A stretch of DNA of 6,494 bases from an uncultured archaeon (GTDB lineage Archaea > Thermoproteota > CALKCG01 > B24). Location of the stretch: NCBI GenBank assembly GCA_938082915.1, contig CALKCG010000121.1, forward strand, positions 1-6,494, written 5' to 3'. The notes beneath the pieces are model-generated. The model saw only the letters and a program-made list of their open reading frames with translations. It was not told the origin of the DNA and made no database searches. The position numbers and the translations under genes are program-made. Of the stretch, positions 5,350-6,494 are shown piece after piece (position 1 is the first letter of the stretch; each line of letters begins with the position of its first letter).

Positions 5350-5380
5350 ACAACGGTTTTCAAATTATTGGATAGAAACG

Positions 5381-6494
5381 TCAATAATTAGCTATGTTCA
5401 TTTCCTCTACGTATCGGATATCCGTGAACATCAATGAGAGGGTCAAACATAATGCTCCGAGTATACTACAACCTAGAAACAGATCAACTATGCCAGTGAA
5501 TTCAGCTAGGGGTCCTGAAATTATCATCCCTACAGGCGATGCGAGGTTGCATAGGGTCATCATCACGGAGCTTACTCTACCATATAGATGCTTAGGAACG
5601 ATCGTTTGAACAACTGTAATAAATGATACATTTATAATCGGTAGACATAGATGCGACGTAAACATGGCAGAGGCGATAAGCCAGAAGAAGCCCTTCGGTG
5701 AAAGAGCTGTAAGCGCATACATTGCAAAGAAAACATAGAGGAAATACATAGCTGTAAGCATTTTCCTTTTAAATCCTCTAATTACAGACATAAGCACTCC
5801 ACCTAGAAGCATTCCGACTTGGGAGGCTGCCATTACAAATGCTAACTCCGATGCTTCACCTTGATGAGTGAACCTGATGTAGTAGGGGAGGAGGACGTCT
5901 AGGGGCATGGCTAAGAAGTTAATCATCATAGCTGTCATGAGTACTGCCATAAAACCCTTAGTGTATTTTATGAAAGTTAAGCCCTCTATAAAATCTCTGA
6001 TGAAAGATGTTTTCCCCTCGCTGGTTTCCGTCTTTACAGTAGGTATTTTGATTATTATAAGTGGAATTATAGCGATTAGAAAGGTTGCTACGTCAAGCCA
6101 AAGTATTTCACGAATCGTCCATATTTCCAACATCATGGCGGCTGTGACAGGTCCTATGAAGCCGACTACACCACCCAATAGGAAGTTTAAACCGTTTATA
6201 CGGCTTAACTTATCGCTTGGAACCATAAGAGGAATTAAAGTGGATACTGCGGGCGCTTGGAAAGCTTGGAAAACGCTTCTAATGGCGATTAGAACGATTA
6301 AAGTCCATATCGAGATTACATTAAACCAGAATAGCACTATAAGTATCAGAGCAATTAAAGCTTGAAGGAAGTCTGTAACACCTATTAGAATTTTACGGTT
6401 CCATCGGTCAGCGAAAACACCAGTGAAAGGTGTTAAAACTACGAAGGGGGTGAACGCTGCAAAAGACGTTATGGAAAGATAGACAGCACTTTTA
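5381..6494 (-). CDS. MFS-family drug/macrolide-type exporter (MFS_3/DHA3-like), N-terminus outside window
   Basis: This is a polytopic membrane transporter of the major facilitator superfamily, probably a proton-driven exporter; the substrate is unknown. The frame stays open to the window edge, giving 370 visible residues against about 400-430 for the family, so TM1 and the start are missing. A GTG at 6337 opens the uninterrupted frame only nominally: 52 further in-frame residues lie upstream of it and contain the conserved motif A, GVFADRWNRK, at visible residues 25-34 between TM2 and TM3. The segment FQAPAVSTLIPLMVP followed by INGLN is typical of MFS_3 (EntS and macrolide-efflux-like) members. 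A hydrophilic central loop lies at about 150-170. The second half repeats the hydrophobic pattern, with RGFKRK in the place of the second motif A. The gene ends TGA at 5381-5383. It is transcribed in the same direction as the cdv cluster but about 600 bp away, with a transposon remnant between, so a shared transcript is unlikely. Confidence 0.88.
   Translation of the reverse strand, partial: KSAVYLSITSFAAFTPFVVLTPFTGVFADRWNRKILIGVTDFLQALIALILIVLFWFNVISIWTLIVLIAIRSVFQAFQAPAVSTLIPLMVPSDKLSRINGLNFLLGGVVGFIGPVTAAMMLEIWTIREILWLDVATFLIAIIPLIIIKIPTVKTETSEGKTSFIRDFIEGLTFIKYTKGFMAVLMTAMMINFLAMPLDVLLPYYIRFTHQGEASELAFVMAASQVGMLLGGVLMSVIRGFKRKMLTAMYFLYVFFAMYALTALSPKGFFWLIASAMFTSHLCLPIINVSFITVVQTIVPKHLYGRVSSVMMTLCNLASPVGMIISGPLAEFTGIVDLFLGCSILGALCLTLSLMFTDIRYVEEMNIANY

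Noticed and set aside
6335..6337. GTG at 6337 as the start of the MFS gene
   Set aside because: The frame continues upstream to the window edge and includes the conserved motif A GVFADRWNRK, so the true start lies outside.
5907..6365. Open 152-codon frame on the plus strand opposite the MFS gene
   Set aside because: It lies wholly antisense to a clear transporter gene with MFS motifs, and its composition mirrors the opposite-strand hydrophobic codons.

Overview
The window looks like chromosomal DNA from an archaeon of the TACK (Thermoproteota-like) group. The main evidence is a Cdv (ESCRT-type) cell-division cluster with CdvA, CdvB carrying a C-terminal winged helix, and a CdvC/Vps4 ATPase. 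The archaeal GAGGTGA-type Shine-Dalgarno motifs and a Lrp/AsnC regulator agree with this. I cannot fix the lineage. The extra ESCRT-III gene at the head of the operon differs from the cdvA-cdvB-cdvC arrangement known from Sulfolobales.

Layout. Positions 1-852 (+) hold the 3' part of purM (purine biosynthesis), whose 5' end lies outside the window. Converging on it, with a 14-bp overlap, is a minus-strand run of five closely spaced genes read from 4772 down to 839: a short ESCRT-III protein without a winged helix (4772-4167), cdvA (4161-3397), cdvB (3349-2546), cdvC (2525-1401) and a Lrp/AsnC-family regulator with an unusual C-terminal tail (1387-839). Gaps are 5, 47, 20 and 13 nt, so one transcript is likely. 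A candidate TATA box at 4890-4897 and two inverted repeats flanking it lie upstream. Positions 4929-5120 show nothing I can name. Positions 5121-5246 hold the decayed N-terminus of an IS607-type serine recombinase, followed by a perfect 9-bp inverted repeat (5322-5349). Positions 5381-6494 (-) are most of an MFS exporter whose N-terminus is cut off by the window edge.

How the genes work together. By analogy with Sulfolobus, CdvA would mark the division site on the membrane and recruit CdvB by pairing its C-terminal E3B strand (visible here) with the CdvB winged helix. CdvC would remodel the ESCRT-III polymer through its MIT domain, which binds MIM2 motifs. Both ESCRT-III proteins here keep a MIM2-like PELP motif, but only cdvB has the winged helix. 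The head protein may therefore be a CdvC client that CdvA does not recruit directly. The Lrp-like gene at the operon end makes a feedback regulator of the division genes plausible but unproven. These functional links are inferred from family knowledge.
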